From NCBI RefSeq assembly GCF_047511655.1, contig NC_133390.1, positions 96,603,583 to 96,667,582 on the forward strand: DNA of 64,000 nt, written 5' to 3'. Below are positions 1-12,100 of this stretch, one piece after another. Every line of letters begins with the position of its first letter. Positions within the stretch are counted from its first letter, which is position 1. Below the pieces are notes generated by a model. It did no database searches, was not told the DNA's origin, and was given only the letters and a program-made list of their open reading frames with translations. The position numbers were made by a program, and so were the translations under genes. The DNA is from Castor canadensis. Its lineage: Eukaryota > Chordata > Mammalia > Rodentia > Castoridae.

Positions 1-779
1 TCTTTCTTCAAGTTCTTCCAACAAGCAAAAATTATGAGGAACATTAACTCCTAAGGAGACCGCCATCTTCTCCTGCAGTTCAGTACAGCCACCTGCATGC
101 CTCATTTGTCCTTTAAAGAGTACTGTTTTCTTCTGGCAGATAATTAATATTCCTGCAGATTCAGCAGATCTTTTTGAGGTTGTTTTTAAGCTTTGTTATG
201 AGGGCTCTTGAGTTGGATTTAGAGTAAGCCTAAAATATTTTCCTTCTGATGTTTCAATCTCTTGCCCAGAGTATAAAGAGAGGTCTCTCCACACTGAGTG
301 GATGGAATGGGCAAATCTTCCAGCTTTCTGGGAAATCTAGAAGCTGCTCAGCTCATGGATTCCTGAGGGGTTTTCTTGCTAAAGCAGCTCTTCTCTATCC
401 TCATGAAATCACATCCTGGACATGAGGACAGTAACATGCAAGTCTCCAGTGACTTCCATGTGGATTTCTCTATGTAGCCCCCTTCTCTCTGATACTCAGT
501 TTAGTGAAATGGCCACACTGTGGTCAGGTTCCCTCTTCTTGTGCCAAGTACTAAAACTTGCCTACAGGCAGATATCACAAAACTTGACTGTTCAACATCT
601 GAAAAGAGTCATTTCATACATACATCCAATTGTTTTCAGTGGGGGACTAGTCCATTTACTTCTGGTAGGACTGGGAAGTTTTGTTAATTCATTTAATTCT
701 ACATTCAACTTTAACTGAGAATATATTCCAGTAAATTGTAGTAACTTTTAAAAGAACTACTACTACAAGTGCTTCTGCT
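1..779. other. No feature recognised
   Basis: Ordinary AT-rich sequence. The 98-codon frame at 422-718 has no similarity I recognise and no splice context. Confidence 0.5.
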
Positions 780-1330
780 GCTGTTACTGTTGGGTGGTCT
801 CTGAAGACTCTAGTCAGAAGATTCTTAGGCTCTTGTGTCCTGAACAGAGCACTGGATAGAGATACTCCAAATGCAAAGCAGAACAAAGTTTTATTGAAAG
901 TAGAGAAAAAACACAGGTAGGAATTTTAAAGAAAGCATTGCAAGAGAAAAAACAGTGAGCTCCAACCAGATGACTCAAGTCAGAAAAGGGCCGTGAGCTT
1001 TATTAGAGGGGTCATTTATATACCGGGGGGCAGATCTGAGTGGTCTTTTTAGGACTGGTTCAGATGGGTCTGCAAAGTATCATTGGGTCCATCCTACCCC
1101 CAGGATGTGGTTTTCCTTCCTGTGTCTTTTTGTATGTATTTTTTCAGGATGTTGATATTGACACTTCCTATGTAACTCCCTGTGTCTGTGATAACTCCCT
1201 GTGTCTTTTTGTATCTATTATAAGAGGATGTTGATGCTGACACAGCCCTTGGTTGATTATTTTAATCCTAATGGAGGCTGTTAAGTGTCTTTCTCTAAGG
1301 GACCTTAAGGAATCCTCCATTTTTGTTTCT
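780..1330 (-). mobile_element. LTR, minus strand
   Basis: On the minus strand a TATATAAA (plus-strand 1014-1021) is followed about 125 bases later by AATAAA (plus-strand TTTATT at 890-895) and a U5-like end near 780. The upstream part is a U3-like stretch with repeated TCCCTGTGTCT words at about 1175-1210. Family unknown; the layout resembles the element at 43138-43572. Confidence 0.45.
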
Positions 1331-2379
1331 CTTTGCATATTCCCACTGCTTCATTGGGCTGGGAAAAGGAGAAGTTTCTTCTTTTTCTATTACTAGCCTT
1401 CCTCTCTCTCTTTCCCTCCCTCTTCCTCTCTTTTTTTCTCTCATCATCATCAAAAGCAGTGATCGAGTTAATTAGTCTAACTAACTTCTAGAAATGAATT
1501 TTTCTTTGGCAGAACAAGTGACAGTCAAGATGGTCAGGCTGTCTGGGAATTTCACGTCACTCTGAACATGGTATAAGTATTAGTAAGCCAGTAACCCGCA
1601 CCTTTTATAATGGCTTGCTAGCTTTAGGATCCCAAATTACCACTTTGTTTAGAAGCTGTCCCAAGAATTATTGTGAACATACTCTTGGAATTGAGCTGAA
1701 ACCTATTCCTAGAATTTTTGTTTACTTGAAGTGAAACTTCCACAAAAGACATAGATTAGGCACATGAGGAAACAGAATTTGGACTTCCTCAAGCTGACAT
1801 GAGTAGGTGATATGAACATTGTGTATAAATTTTGTTTGTGCAGCAGAATTCTGCTGATCTTTGACTTTATTGTTATTTGAAAGCCAGGTTGTGAAAGGAG
1901 GAGACTTCTACCCTTAACTTCTTCTAAATATCCAGCATGAAGAACATGATTTCTATTAAAAAAGATAGTTTTGTCAACTCATAATACCCATTAAAATGCT
2001 CAAAAATTGAAATTTTTACTTTTTTGTTTGAATCCTTTGGGCTCTGTGAATTACAGATCTATCTGTAATGGCAAGAAATTTTCTCTTTTATGGTTTTGTT
2101 CTAAATAAAGCTAACAGGATGTGTAGGGTTTTTACAAATTATGACTAATTTCCAGACAGGTGTACTGGACAAGTTCTCAATAGATGAATCATCTCCTTTG
2201 CCTGAGGTAATACAACCAAAGGAACAAGTAATCGTCTGCATGCTCAAAAGAGTTCATGTTTTATTTCTAACTTTTTATAGTTCTTTTCTCCACTTCCAGA
2301 TCTTGCAGTCTTCAACCAACTATGCCTATTTTTTTCAAAATAGGATTTTGCTGCAAACAAAACTTTTTTCTTTTTTTAA
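1331..2379. other. No gene; CT-rich start, otherwise unique-looking
   Basis: A short CT-rich stretch at 1393-1440; the rest shows nothing I can assign. Confidence 0.5.
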
Positions 2380-5300
2380 TCTGATTTTTGTATTGTCCTA
2401 TATTAAATTGTACATAGTTAAGGGTTTAATCATGACATTTCCATGCTTGCAAATAATATACTTTGGTCATGTTCACTGCTCTATTACTCTTTCTTACCTC
2501 CCCTCTTTCCTATTTCCCTTCCTCTTCCACCTCTCTAGTAGCCCTCCTTTATTTCATGGCCTTGGTTGTTTTGTTTCTCCCCTACATTCTACAGCTGAGA
2601 GAAAACATGTGATGCTTGTCTTTGTAGAACCAGCTTATTTCACTTAACATGATGGTCTCCATCCATTTTCTACCAAAAGACATAATTTCATTTTTCTTAG
2701 TAACTGAAAAAAATTCTATTGTGCATGTATTTTCTTTATCCATTCATTAGTTAATGACTGATTTCATAATTTGGCTATTGTGAATAGTGCTGCAATAAAC
2801 CTGGATGTAAAAGTATTGGTGCAGTAAGATGACTTTGATTGTTTCAGGTATGTATCCAGAAGTAGAATGGCTGGATCATATTGGAGCCATTTTATATTTT
2901 TTTGAGGAACATCCTTACTGATTACCATACTGGTAGGACTAACTTACATTTTCACCAGCAGTACATAAAAGTTCCTTTTCCCCCATATCCTCACCAGTAT
3001 TTGTTGCTATTGGGTTTTGTTGTTGTTGTTATTGTTTTTTGATGATAGCCATTCTGACTGTGATGAGGTAGAATCTCAATATAACTTTAATTTGCATCTT
3101 CCTGATAGCTAAGAATATTAAACATTTTTTAAAATCTTTTTTTTTTTAGTCATTTGAACATCCTCATTTGAAAAATACTCAGTTCATTTACCGATTTATT
3201 GCTTGATTTATTTGTTATTTTGGTGTTTAATTTTTTTAGTTCTTTGTGTGTTCTGGATATTAATGCCCTGTCAGATGAATATCTGGCAAAGATTTTCTCC
3301 CATTCTTCAGGCTGTCTTTTGACTCTGTTGATTGTTTCTTTTACTGTAGCTTTTTAATTTCATACCATTATATTTGCCAATTCTTGCTCTTATTTTCTGA
3401 GTTATTGGAGTCCTAGTCAGAAAGTCCTTGTCTATATCTTGAAGTGTTTTACCTGTGCATTCCTATAGTAGTTTCAAAGTTTCAAGTCTTACATTAAGAT
3501 CTTTGATCTGTTTTGAATTGGTTTTTGTACGGGGTGAGATACATGGATCTAGTTTCAGTCTTCCATGTGTGACTATCTAGTTTTCCCAACACCAGAGGCT
3601 GTCTTTTTCCAATGTATACTTCTGGCACCTTTGACAAGAATCAGATGGCTGCAGCTGTGTGGGCTTATTTCTGGATCTTCTATTCTATTCCACTGAGCTA
3701 TGTGACTGTTTTTGGGCCAGTACTGTGTTGTTATAATGGCTCTGTAATGTACTTTGAAGTCAGATATTATGATACCCCCAGCATTGCTCTTTTTTGCTCA
3801 GACTTGCTTTCGCTATTCAGGGTCTTTTATGCTTCCATATGAATTTTAGGATTTTCCCCTATTTCTATGAAGAATGTCATTGGAAGGTTGATGAGGATTG
3901 CATTGAATTTGTATATTGTTTTTGGTAGGATAGCCATTTTAATAACATTTATTCTGCTGATCCATGAACATGGGAGGTCTTTCTGTTTTCTAATATCTTC
4001 TCCAGTTTCTTTCTTCAATGCATTGTAGTTTTCATTGTAAAGGCTTTTCAACATCTTTAGTTAAGTTTTTTCCTAGGTGTTTATTTTGAGAGATTATTAT
4101 GAATGGAATTGCTTTCCCAATTTCTTTTTCAGTGAGTTCATTGTTAGTGTATAGAAAACTACTGTTTTTGTGGTATTTTTGGTGGTACTGGAGTTTGAGC
4201 TCAGGACTTGCACTTGCCAGTCAGGTGCTCTGCCACTTCAGCCATGCCTTCAGCCCTTCTTGCTTTAGTTATTTTTCAAATAGAGTCTCACATTTGTGCC
4301 AGACCAACTTGGACCTCAGTCCTCCTATTTATGTTTGCTGTGTAGCTGAGATGACAGTCATACATCACCACACTCAGCTATTGGTTGAGAAGTGTTCTTG
4401 CAAACCTTTTGCCTGGGCTGGCCTTGAACAATTAACCTCCCAATTTCTGCCTTCCAAACATCTAGAATTACAGACATGAGCACCATACTCAACTAAAGCT
4501 ACTGCTTTTTGTGTGTTGATTTTGTATCCTGCTACTTTGCTTAAACTATATATGAGATTGAAGAGTTTTTTAGTGTAGTTTTTATAGTATAGGATCAATC
4601 ATTTGCAAATAGGGATAGTTTGACTTCTTCCTTTCCTATTTGTATCCTTTTTATTTCTTTCTCTTGCCTTATTGCTAAGAATTCAGGCATTATACCGAAT
4701 AAGAGTGCTGATAGTGGACACCCTTGTTTCATTCCTGATTTTAGAGGAATGATTTCAGCTTTTCCCCATTCAGTGTAATGCTGGCTATAAGTTTGTCAAA
4801 TACAGCCATTCTTATGTTGAAGTATGATCCTTCTATTCCTTAGTTTCTTCAGGGTATCATGAAAGGATGTTAGATTTTGTCAAAGGCTTTGTCTGCATCT
4901 ATTGGGATGATTATGTGATTCTTGTCCTTGGTTTTATTTATGTGCTCTCTGATGTTTATCATTTGCATATGTTGAACTATTCTTGCCTTCCTGGAATGAA
5001 GCCAACCTGATCATGATGTATGATCATTTTAAGTTGTTAAGTTTGCTTTGCAAGTATTTTATTGAGAATTTTTCACCCTATGTTTATCAAGGAAATTGGT
5101 GAACATAGGAATAACTTTCTTTTTGTATTGTGTCCTTATCTGGTTTTTGTATCAGGTTAATAATGGCTTCATGAGTTTGAAAGTGTTGTTTTCAGTTATA
5201 TTTTGTGTAATAGTTTGAGAAGCATTAGCATTATTTCTTGAAAGGTCTGGTAAAATTAAGTAGTGAGTTTATCCAATCCTTGATTTTTCTTTGTTGGGAG

Positions 5301-5870
5301 ATTTTTTAAAATTACTATTTCAATCTCATTGCCCATTATTGGTCTAAGTTATTTTTATCTTTTTATGTTATTTTTTTTCTGTTTGTACTTTCTTATCTTT
5401 ATCATTGTCTAAATGTTCTAATTCATCTACTTTGTCTTCAATCCCTGATATTCTGTCTTCAACTTTATCCAGTCTATTGGCAAAGCTTTCAGTTGAATTT
5501 TTTATTTGATTTATTGTGCTTTTCATTTCCAGAATTTCAATTTGTTTTTCTTTTTAGGATTTCTATATCTTTATTGACTTCCACTTTCATTTCTCCATTG
5601 CCTTCCTGATTTCATTCAGCTGATTTTCTTTCAATTCATTCAGGTGTTTATTGGTGTCCTCAATTGTATTAATCATTCTTTTGAATTCTTTGTCTGAGAT
5701 TTCATCCACTTCACTATCATTAGAGTGGATTATTGACTTTGGGAGGTGTCATGCTGCCTTTTTTTTTTCATACTTCTGGTGTTTCTGCATTAGGATCTGT
5801 GCATGTGAGGCCATGTTGTTGGTTGGAGGTTTTAATTACTTGTATTCTTTCAGTTGAAGTTTTCTCAATG
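2380..5870 (-). mobile_element. Old L1, minus strand, internally deleted (3' UTR, ORF2 RT/C-terminus, then ORF1)
   Basis: Minus-strand segments match L1 ORF2, for example at 3827-4054 ([18 protein letters not shown]). Going up in coordinate, the RT region ends near the PGPDGF block at about 5290, and within 100 bases the sequence becomes an ORF1-like coiled-coil region (about 5390-5760). The ORF2 endonuclease and the first part of RT are therefore missing. A composite SINE is inserted at 4157-4495. Many stops are present. Confidence 0.85.
4157..4495 (-). mobile_element. Trimeric composite SINE (7SL-7SL-ID), antisense, nested in L1
   Basis: In plus-strand order: a reversed ID unit (TGGTACTGGAGTTTGAGCTC to about 4255), then two reversed 7SL-like units, the first ending ACATCACCACACTCAGC and the second ending near ATGAGCACCATACTCAA. 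Flanks AAACTACTGTTTTT and AAAGCTACTGCTTTTT look like a decayed target-site duplication. It interrupts the L1. Confidence 0.8.
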
Positions 5871-6830
5871 TTTCAGTATTCAGGCAGGACTGGGTAGTAT
5901 CAGAGTGGGGTGAACAAAGAGAGCGCTGAGTTCTGCAATAGAGGGGAAGAATGGGAGAAAACAGCACTCCACCTTCTAGTCTCCGTGCTTTCAGAACTTA
6001 CCCAGCAGTTATCAACCCTGAGAAAGGGAGGAGGCTGGGGAGATCAAGTGATTCATGGGACCTGTACTCAGAGCTCTCAGTCCTTCTTTTCAGCAAATAG
6101 CAGCTCTACAGAATGAGCAAGTCTGCTATCCACAGGTTTGGCACTGTTTCCACAGTATCCTTAGGCAATGGGGATCTCTCCTTGCTTCAGAGCATGGGGT
6201 CATTGGCCTCCACTCCCTTCAGTGCCTGAGCACCTTGCTGCTTAAACTTCTCAGTGGGTTTATGCCATACCCTCCTGTTCTCCATAGCTACCTCTTGTGC
6301 CTATATTCTCCCCCACACACACACATACACGGTTTCTTCTTTTCAAGTCCTCAGAGTAGCTCAGCATAAATAATAAGCCTCTTCTCAAGATGATGCCTCA
6401 CTATAGCTCTCCAAGATATGAGGAGTGACAAAAATGTCTATTCTCCAATACTAGCTTGGAGAAGTCAGGAGGAGTTGCTGATGCACCAAATCCCCACCCT
6501 GGCTTTAAGACTTGGGAGAACTGTGAACTTATTCTGCAGCTAGGTCTGCCAGTCTGTTGTCATCAGGTTTGCCTGGCTTATTTAGCAGTTGTCTTACCTT
6601 CCCTGCCCCCCTAGAGAGCCACACTTTGGAGCTGTAGAGTCTTTTTGTCTGTCTGACTTTTCTAATTCTCAATGCTTTTCAGCAGTCCTGTCACCTCTTT
6701 CATGATACCTGATTCTCTTTCTCTGTTTCTCTGTTTATAATATAGTATTTCCTTTGAGACCCTAACCCATCTCATTCATGGAGTCACACAAAGGAAGCTT
6801 CTAATCTTCTCTTTCCCTGCACCTCAATTC
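5871..6830 (-). mobile_element. Probable 5' UTR region of the old L1
   Basis: This is moderately GC-rich sequence directly upstream of the ORF1-like block on the minus strand, in the place of an L1 5' UTR. No repeat boundary is seen until the SINE at 6845. The assignment is by position only. Confidence 0.4.
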
Positions 6831-6844
6831 TAAAAAAAAATCTT

Positions 6845-6940
6845 TGGGCTGGCAGACTGGCTCAAGCAGTAAGAGTACTTGCCTACCAAGTGTGAGGCCC
6901 TGAGTTCAAACCCCAGTGCTGCCAAAAAAATACTCCGCAA
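6845..6940 (+). mobile_element. ID-like (tRNA-derived) SINE
   Basis: It starts GGGCTGGCAGACTGGCTCAA, has the B-box-like GAGTTCAAACCCC and ends in GTGCTGCCAAAAAAA. Confidence 0.9.
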
Positions 6941-6999
6941 AACCCTAAAAACAAATCTTTGAGAATGCCTGGTTCCTATTGAATATTATTATTATTACT

Positions 7000-7078
7000 A
7001 TTGTTTTGTGGTGCTGCAGATAGAACCCAGGACCTCATATATGCTAGACAAATACTCTACTATCATTGGGCTGAGGAT
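7000..7078 (-). mobile_element. ID-like SINE, antisense
   Basis: GTGGTGCTGCAGATAGAACC, then CAGGACCTCATATATGCTAG and a CTCTACTATCATTGGGCTGAG head: the reverse complement of the ID unit, diverged. Confidence 0.7.
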
Positions 7079-7079
7079 A

Positions 7080-7735
7080 GAACCAGAGTTTTTAAAAAAG
7101 TAAATAACAATTCTTATACTTGCAGATATTCATTAAACATTCATTTGCTTGTGCATAATCATTCACATATTCTGTTATGAAAATACTGACAAAGTTCAAG
7201 CTTTCTGTCCCTTAGATGCTGGAACCATGGTCTTATGTAAAAGATTCACAAGGTGGATGAAATGGTATTCCTTTTACTATCCTGTCAACATAAGGCAACA
7301 AGAAATCATGCAGGCTGGACACAAAGATCCAATAGCTAAATGCATTACTAACAAAGGATTAAGTCTTTTGCACCACACCTGCATATAACATCTACAGAAC
7401 TTGCTAGACTAATGTACTCTTTTCACAAAAGAATGGTGAGTATTCTATAATACTTTATTTTGGCCAATTCACACAACCTAAATACCTTTACCAAGGAGAA
7501 TTCATTTTCTATCATTTATCATGCTACTCAGTCAACTATTATTTTCTACCGATAAAGATCATTTCTAATATTTACCATCTCAATTAGCAAACTATAGGGT
7601 ATTTTTTCAAGACTTTCATACATTTACTTTAAAATGATTTCAAATTGTAGCATTTTTTTTTTTGAGGAACATATAACACAAGTATTTGAAATAACCACTT
7701 CTGGAATGAGTTAACTGACCACTTAAGCTGACCAT
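7080..7735. other. No feature recognised
   Basis: AT-rich, no repeat family identified. Confidence 0.5.
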
Positions 7736-7737
7736 TT

Positions 7738-7840
7738 AGGGGCTGACAGAGTGGCTCAAGTGGTAAAACACCTGCCTAGAATTGTGAGACCCTAAGTTCA
7801 AACCACAGGACACACACATACACACACAAAAAAAGCTTAA
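7738..7840 (+). mobile_element. ID-like SINE with CA-rich tail
   Basis: It starts GGGGCTGACAGAGTGGCTCA, keeps the AAGTTCAAACC box and ends in an ACACACA/A-rich tail. Confidence 0.85.
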
Positions 7841-7861
7841 ATGGAGCCAGTGAAATTAATT

Positions 7862-8055
7862 TGCCAGGTGCCAGAGGCTCACACCTGTAATCCTGGCTAC
7901 TGAGGAGGCAGAGATTGGGAGAATGACTGTTGAAAGCCAGCCGTGCAAATACTTTACAAGACCCTATCTCCAAAAAAAAAACCCCATCACAAAAAAAGGC
8001 TGGTGGAGTGGCTCAAGGTGAAGGCCCTGAGTTCAAATGCCAGTACCGAAGTAGG
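7862..8055 (+). mobile_element. Dimeric SINE: 7SL-like left unit plus deleted ID right unit
   Basis: The left unit GCCAGGTGCCAGAGGCTCAC has the 7SL-type CACCTGTAATCC. It is joined by an A-rich linker to GGCTGGTGGAGTGGCTCAAG followed directly by GTGAAGGCCCTGAG. The middle of the ID unit is missing, as in the copies at 33533 and 35128. Confidence 0.85.
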
Positions 8056-8059
8056 GGAT

Positions 8060-8650
8060 GGGAACTGACCATTTGCCTTTAGGGCCACAGACTAAGTCTA
8101 TTCTGAATTTATTTGAAAGTAAATTACAGATATTTTAACATATTTTCAGACTTAATCATAAGTATTCCCATGTTAAAAGACTGTATTAAATAAAACTAAG
8201 GATATTGGAGGCTTCTTAAAACTTAATGTGCACGGTAAATTTCCAAAGGGATGCTTGGAAGGGTGGTGGTAGATGCAGTTAGCAACGTTTCCGAAACTTA
8301 GTAGACCACAGAGCCCTTTTCAGTAGCACATCACGTGGGACTAGTATTCCTTCAAAGGCATTTTGGAAAGACTGGTCTGGCTGAGTTATGTAAGCAGATT
8401 TCAAGGGGGAAATATCTGAAGACCAGTAACTTGGGTATAGTACTATAATAAATAAGAAAAAATAAGAACCTAATGAAGAGTGAGAAAGTGAGAAATTTTA
8501 GGAAATCCAATTAGACATTTTAAAGGAACAGATAAAATAACTTGGAACATTAGCATAACTTTAATACTTTGCCAATAAAGCCTTCAAAGATATCCATAAT
8601 ACAATTTGATGTTTTCTATACATGGCATCTTTCCATTGCTTTGTAAAAAC
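8060..8650. other. No feature recognised
   Basis: AT-rich sequence between the dimeric SINE and the LTR-like repeat. Confidence 0.5.
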
Positions 8651-8654
8651 AGCT

Positions 8655-9015
8655 GGCATAACTAAGCATAAGGAGGAAAGATTTATTTGGATCCTTGTTC
8701 CAAAGGTTTCAGTTCATGGTTGGCCAGCGCCATTGCTTTTGGGCCTATGATGAGGCAGACCATCATAGCTGAGTCCATGGTGGGCAAAGTTGCTTACCTC
8801 ATGTGGCTGGGAAAGAGAGGGGTGTATAGGGGGAGAGAAAGACAGAGAGAGGCTGGGGTCCCATTATCCCCTTTAAGGAAACACCCCCTATGACCTAACT
8901 TCCTTCCACTAAGCCCCACTTCCCAATAGCACCACAGACGGGTACTAGCCTTCAATATAAGACCTTTAGCAAAATGTTCTTTTGGAGGACATTTAAGATC
9001 CAAACTATAACATTA
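8655..9015 (-). mobile_element. LTR-like medium-reiterated repeat, antisense, copy 1
   Basis: It shares layout and blocks with 10375-10735: GAGGAAAGATTT, TCATGG.TT, CCACTTCCCAATA and a terminal GGACATTT.AGATC.AAACT. It looks like a MaLR-age mammalian LTR repeat; the family name is not determined. Confidence 0.55.
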
Positions 9016-9129
9016 TATAAATATCTATAAATCATATGTTCTAATCAGACAGGAATAATATGGAAAAAATTCAATATAAACAGATTAGTTGATTTCAATC
9101 AAATGGTGAAACTGTGTGTGTGTAACATA

Positions 9130-9345
9130 GGCTATGTTGTACATTCAGATCTGCTCCCCTTTACAATAAAACTCCTAAAAAGGCTCATTTCTTCTCATTG
9201 TCTCTATTTATTCTCTCTTTTATCCAGTCTTGCTCCAAAACCAGTCTTATCAAGGTTGCTAACTACCTCTACTTGCCAGCTCAAGTAGGTGATTTTCAGT
9301 CCTCCTCTGAGATTTTGGCAACCTTTAACACATCTGGTCACTCTC
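9130..9345 (+). mobile_element. L2 LINE fragment (ORF2, sense)
   Basis: The text around CAGTCTTATCAAGGTTGCTA and TTTTCAGTCCTCCTCTGAG, then CCTTTAACACATCTGGTCAC, follows the L2 reverse transcriptase region. It is an ancient, decayed fragment. Confidence 0.6.
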
Positions 9346-9349
9346 TGTG

Positions 9350-9815
9350 GCAGACAGAGGCCTGACATGATCAGTGACTCCAGCTCTAAACTCATTTCCC
9401 AAGTCCACTGGTTGGTCATCATAGGAAGGATGGAATGTGGCTGGGCATAAGATGCTTAGGCATTATTACATAGCCCTTTGACAAGACAGGGCAAGATAAC
9501 ATGGATGATAACAGTATGTCAAGAACCCAAACTTAGATCCAGAACGTGTGGCTTGCTAAAAGCAGTTTTTGCAAATGTCAGGTCATTATGCTAGCCTCTC
9601 AGGGTGACAGAACTAGGGAGATAGCTTTTGATTTGGGCAACGTGGTAGAATTTCACTCTAGACAGGCAGAATATACAATTGCTACCAACCAAACAGGTAT
9701 CTTATGGGGAGAGTGGCAGAAGCAGACTCACATCTTATATTACTCAACCTAATCTGCATTTATTAATTGTACAAAGCATATATTAATATATTTAATTAGC
9801 ATATATTAATTTTAC
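9350..9815. other. No feature recognised
   Basis: Possibly degraded L2 at the left; nothing firm. Confidence 0.4.
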
Positions 9816-9819
9816 AAAG

Positions 9820-10155
9820 GGATTTTGTTGTGATATTTCCACATAATCATGTACTGTACTTTGATCAAATTGTTCTTTCTTATTCCCCTACCCCTTTTAA
9901 AAACAATTTTAATGAGTTTCATTATTGTATCTTTGTACATGAATATAAACTACATCAATTACATTCACTTCCATCACTTTCTCCTTACACACTCCTCCCT
10001 CATAATGGTTCCTCTCCAAAAAGTCTCTTTTTTAAATTCTTGTCTTTTTTTGTCTATATTCCACCTGTGAGAGAAAGCATATATTTGTCTTTTTGAGTCT
10101 AGCTTATTTCACTTAACACGATGAGCTCTAGTTCCATCTGTTTTCCTGCTGTTAA
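9820..10155 (-). mobile_element. L1 3' end, antisense
   Basis: It begins GATTTTGTTGTGATATTTCC and ends in TTATTTCACTTAACACGATG, as in the 3' end of the L1 at 2380-2660. Confidence 0.8.
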
Positions 10156-10189
10156 GGAAACACCTGTCAATATTTCCCAGTAAATAATA

Positions 10190-10290
10190 TGCTTGTTTGT
10201 TTTCAGTCTTACTATGTAACCCAGGTTGTCCTCAAACTTGCAATCTCCTGTTTCAGTCTCCCAAGTGCTGGGATTATAAGCATGTTTATG
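10190..10290 (-). mobile_element. B1-like SINE, antisense
   Basis: CTTACTATGTAACCCAGGTT and TCCCAAGTGCTGGGATTATA are typical of reversed 7SL-derived B1. Confidence 0.85.
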
Positions 10291-10374
10291 ACCTGGTCTC
10301 TTTACTTCAGTAGTTTTTCCTGTGAAGTTTAATTCCATGCAATTTAACTAACAATCCAAGGCACTGGCCTTTGT

Positions 10375-10735
10375 AGTTAAGCATTTTAGACACTGGTAAC
10401 AAAATACCTAAGATAATCAACTTATAAAGAGGAAAGATTTTATTTTGATTCATGGTTTCAGAAGTTTTAGTCCATTGTTAGTTGCCCATTGCTCTGGACC
10501 TGTGGTGAGGTAGAACATCATGGTGGAGTACATGCCAGGAAGCAAAAGAGAGGAAGAGGAAGGGCTGAGGCTCCAATATCCCCTTCAAGAGCATACCCTC
10601 CGTCACTTAATTTTTCTTCCAATCAGGCCCCCCCTCTTAAAGGTCCCACCACTTCCCAATACTGCCATAGGCTGGAGACCGAGCCTTTAACACATGGACC
10701 TGTAGGGGACATTTCAGATCAAAACTGCAACGGTA
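10375..10735 (-). mobile_element. LTR-like medium-reiterated repeat, antisense, copy 2
   Basis: It is the same element as at 8655-9015, more complete at the left (GGTAACAAAATACC). It shares AGAGGAAAGATTTTATTT, CCACTTCCCAATACTGCC and GGACATTTCAGATC. Confidence 0.55.
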
Positions 10736-10739
10736 ACTA

Positions 10740-11868
10740 TCTCGCATTCCTTCAGAAATGGAGCACAACAATACCTGCTGACCAACTAGAGGATACTAAT
10801 TTACCTAATTCTCTACTGAACTTCTAGGTTTTGCCTCGGATTAATTCCATCTCTCATAGTGGGCTGGTAAGAATGAAAAGACTGTTCTGTACTGCGACAG
10901 GCAACATTGTGGCCATGGGCAACTTGCCCCATTGTCACAGCAGGCACAGCACCCATGGTCTGCAGCACTTTTAGGAGCCCATGAAAGATGTTTTCATTTC
11001 TTTTAAAATCAGAAGAATGAAACCTAAATGTTTAGGCTAAATAAAATTTTGTATCCATCTTCCTACCAACAGTCACAGAATATAATTTTTTTTTTAGGAG
11101 GACTGGGCCCACAATGCAAAAGTGCCTTTGAAAGCCAGTATAGCCCTGGTTGTAGCCCCAGGGGATGGAAATTCTTCAATCTGACTGAAAAATTTGCAGT
11201 AAAGACAGAGAATACTGCAGACAGTGGCCTCTTTGGTTTTTACCCATGCCAAAAGGAAAACACTGCTTCAGAAACACCCAGAGTTTGATTTTTCGGCTTT
11301 CCATCACAGGACCATTGCATAACTTGTTGGCATAGTTTGGATGGCTTCTCCTGCCCAGGGACGGGCAGGACTCCTGAGGGTGAGCATGTTATGGGTGGCA
11401 CACAGAGTATTCTGACACAAAAAGAAAGCCAGAGACAGGTTTTCTATTAGGCAACCTTGCAAATGGTTGTGGAGAAAGAAGTGAATTTATGACAATAGTA
11501 ATTTGACCTAAGGGGCAGGGGGTGGGAAGGATCTGAGAATTGTTCTGTCTAGAGCCAGAGGAGCATCATGGAAATGTGTTTCTTAGCCTTATCAGGACTC
11601 TATGAGGCTGACAATGTCTCTGATGAGCCCTTCTATCCTATTATCCTCTTGGAAGTGGGGTGCATATTCAAGTTATCTGGAGAGATTAAAAAAGTGAGAG
11701 GGACCACTGGAGGATCCAACATGCCCTTCCTCCAAGGGAGTTTCCATAACTTCTTCTTAAACATCACTGCATAATAAGCCACAATTACTGATGGAAATAT
11801 ATTATATTTCCGTGAGAAGAATCAATAACTGCTGATGTAGAAAGCAAAAGAATACTGGAGATACTAAG
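10740..11868. other. No gene recognised
   Basis: More GC-rich than the flanks, with short open frames (11028-11288 and 11568-11774) that match nothing I know and lack splice context. Confidence 0.4.
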
Positions 11869-11869
11869 A

Positions 11870-12100
11870 GCCAACATTTCCCTATCACTTTAAGTCCAAG
11901 TGATATTCTGCTTTCCATATGTTAACTCATTAAGTTTTCATAATAACCCTATAAGGAGTTATTTCTATGAACCTCCTTTTATAGAGAGAGAAAATGAAGC
12001 ACAGAGACCATGTAGACCATGTAGACAATAAGAGGCAGTGCTAGAATCCTAGCTCAGAGTCTGACTCTATAGTTTGTGCTATTACTGGTTACCGAGTACA
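11870..12100 (-). mobile_element. MIR relic, antisense
   Basis: The pattern AACTCATTAAGTTTTCATAA, then TTTATAGAGAGAGAAAATGA and AGCACAGAGACC matches reversed MIR. Confidence 0.7.
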
